A stretch of DNA of 6,935 nt, taken from NCBI GenBank assembly GCA_028869975.1, contig JAGWQR010000118.1, forward strand, positions 1 to 6,935. The letters are read 5' to 3'. A program made the position numbers and the translations under genes. Positions 6,869 through 6,935 of the stretch are shown here, piece by piece. The notes below the pieces were generated by a model, which had not been told where the DNA came from, did no database searches, and saw nothing but the letters and a program-made list of their open reading frames with translations. This stretch comes from Alphaproteobacteria bacterium. Lineage in GTDB: Bacteria; Pseudomonadota; Alphaproteobacteria; Sphingomonadales; Sphingomonadaceae. Positions within the stretch are counted from its first letter, which is position 1. The number at the start of each line of letters is the position of its first letter.

Positions 6869-6935
6869 ATGGGTCGGGGTGATTTGAGTGATGCGGAATG
6901 GTCAGTGATTGGTGGATTATTGCCACCGGAGCGCG
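6869..6935 (+). CDS. IS5-family-like transposase, N-terminal 22 codons (3' end outside window)
   Basis: The frame from the ATG at 6869 reads MGRGDLSDAEW followed by SVIGGLLPPER and runs off the window. DLSDAEW and LLPPER are the typical opening of the N-terminal DUF4096-type domain found in IS5-family (IS427-like) DDE transposases. These enzymes excise and insert the element by cut-and-paste chemistry. The ribosome binding site GGAG sits 7 nt upstream, in a hairpin loop. The catalytic DDE residues are not in view. I therefore cannot say whether the element is intact, uses a programmed frameshift, or is decayed. Confidence 0.8.
   Translation, partial: MGRGDLSDAEWSVIGGLLPPER

Larger units (their letters stand above)
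6815..6935 (+). mobile_element. Left part of an IS5-family-like insertion sequence (continues past window)
   Basis: The right edge of the window holds the beginning of a transposase gene and its leader, so an insertion sequence starts between the conserved end of the LysM/M23 domain (about 6795) and 6869. The left boundary given here is provisional. It is placed at GGGATTCCC (6815-6823), a short near-palindrome that could be the outer part of a terminal inverted repeat. The sequence from here to the transposase start is less GC-rich than the host genes. The partner inverted repeat and any target duplication lie outside the window, so exact ends cannot be fixed. Confidence 0.7.

Overview
The window looks like a stretch of alphaproteobacterial chromosome, most likely from a sphingomonad (order Sphingomonadales). 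The DNA is mostly GC-rich, and every identifiable gene lies on the + strand in a tightly packed series. The order ctaG, ctaE, DUF983, SURF1, thrC, the style of the short SURF1 protein and the thrC N-terminus (MDYISTRG) all fit that group. The assignment rests on remembered family features, not on a database search.

Positions 1-2136 hold the end of a cytochrome c oxidase (aa3-type) assembly and structural block: the C-terminal part of the copper chaperone CtaG/Cox11 (cut by the window edge), oxidase subunit III (ctaE), a small zinc-ribbon membrane protein of the DUF983 family, and a SURF1-type assembly factor. Gaps are 31 nt, 5 nt and an ATGA overlap, so these are probably co-transcribed. Positions 2147-4418 continue the series with threonine synthase (thrC) and a class I SAM-dependent methyltransferase of the RlmI/RlmK-like group, whose start codon lies inside the end of thrC.

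After a 59-nt gap come seryl-tRNA synthetase (serS, 4478-5746) and an outer-membrane lipoprotein with two LysM domains and a LytM/M23 domain (5743-6834). Their stop and start codons overlap (ATGA). The M23 domain lacks two of the five usual active-site residues, which suggests an NlpD-like amidase activator and not an active peptidase. The serS gene shows abrupt local drops in GC content (39% by hand count in 4561-4680, against 72% in 4861-4920).

The right edge enters an insertion sequence. The first 22 codons of an IS5-family-like transposase begin at 6869, preceded by a hairpin that carries the Shine-Dalgarno sequence in its loop. The IS appears to have inserted at or next to the 3' end of the LysM/M23 gene and may supply its last codons and stop. 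No RNA gene, CRISPR array, prophage or defence system is visible, and I see no undescribed multi-gene system. The most interesting points are the degenerate M23 domain, the IS junction and the composition mosaic in serS.
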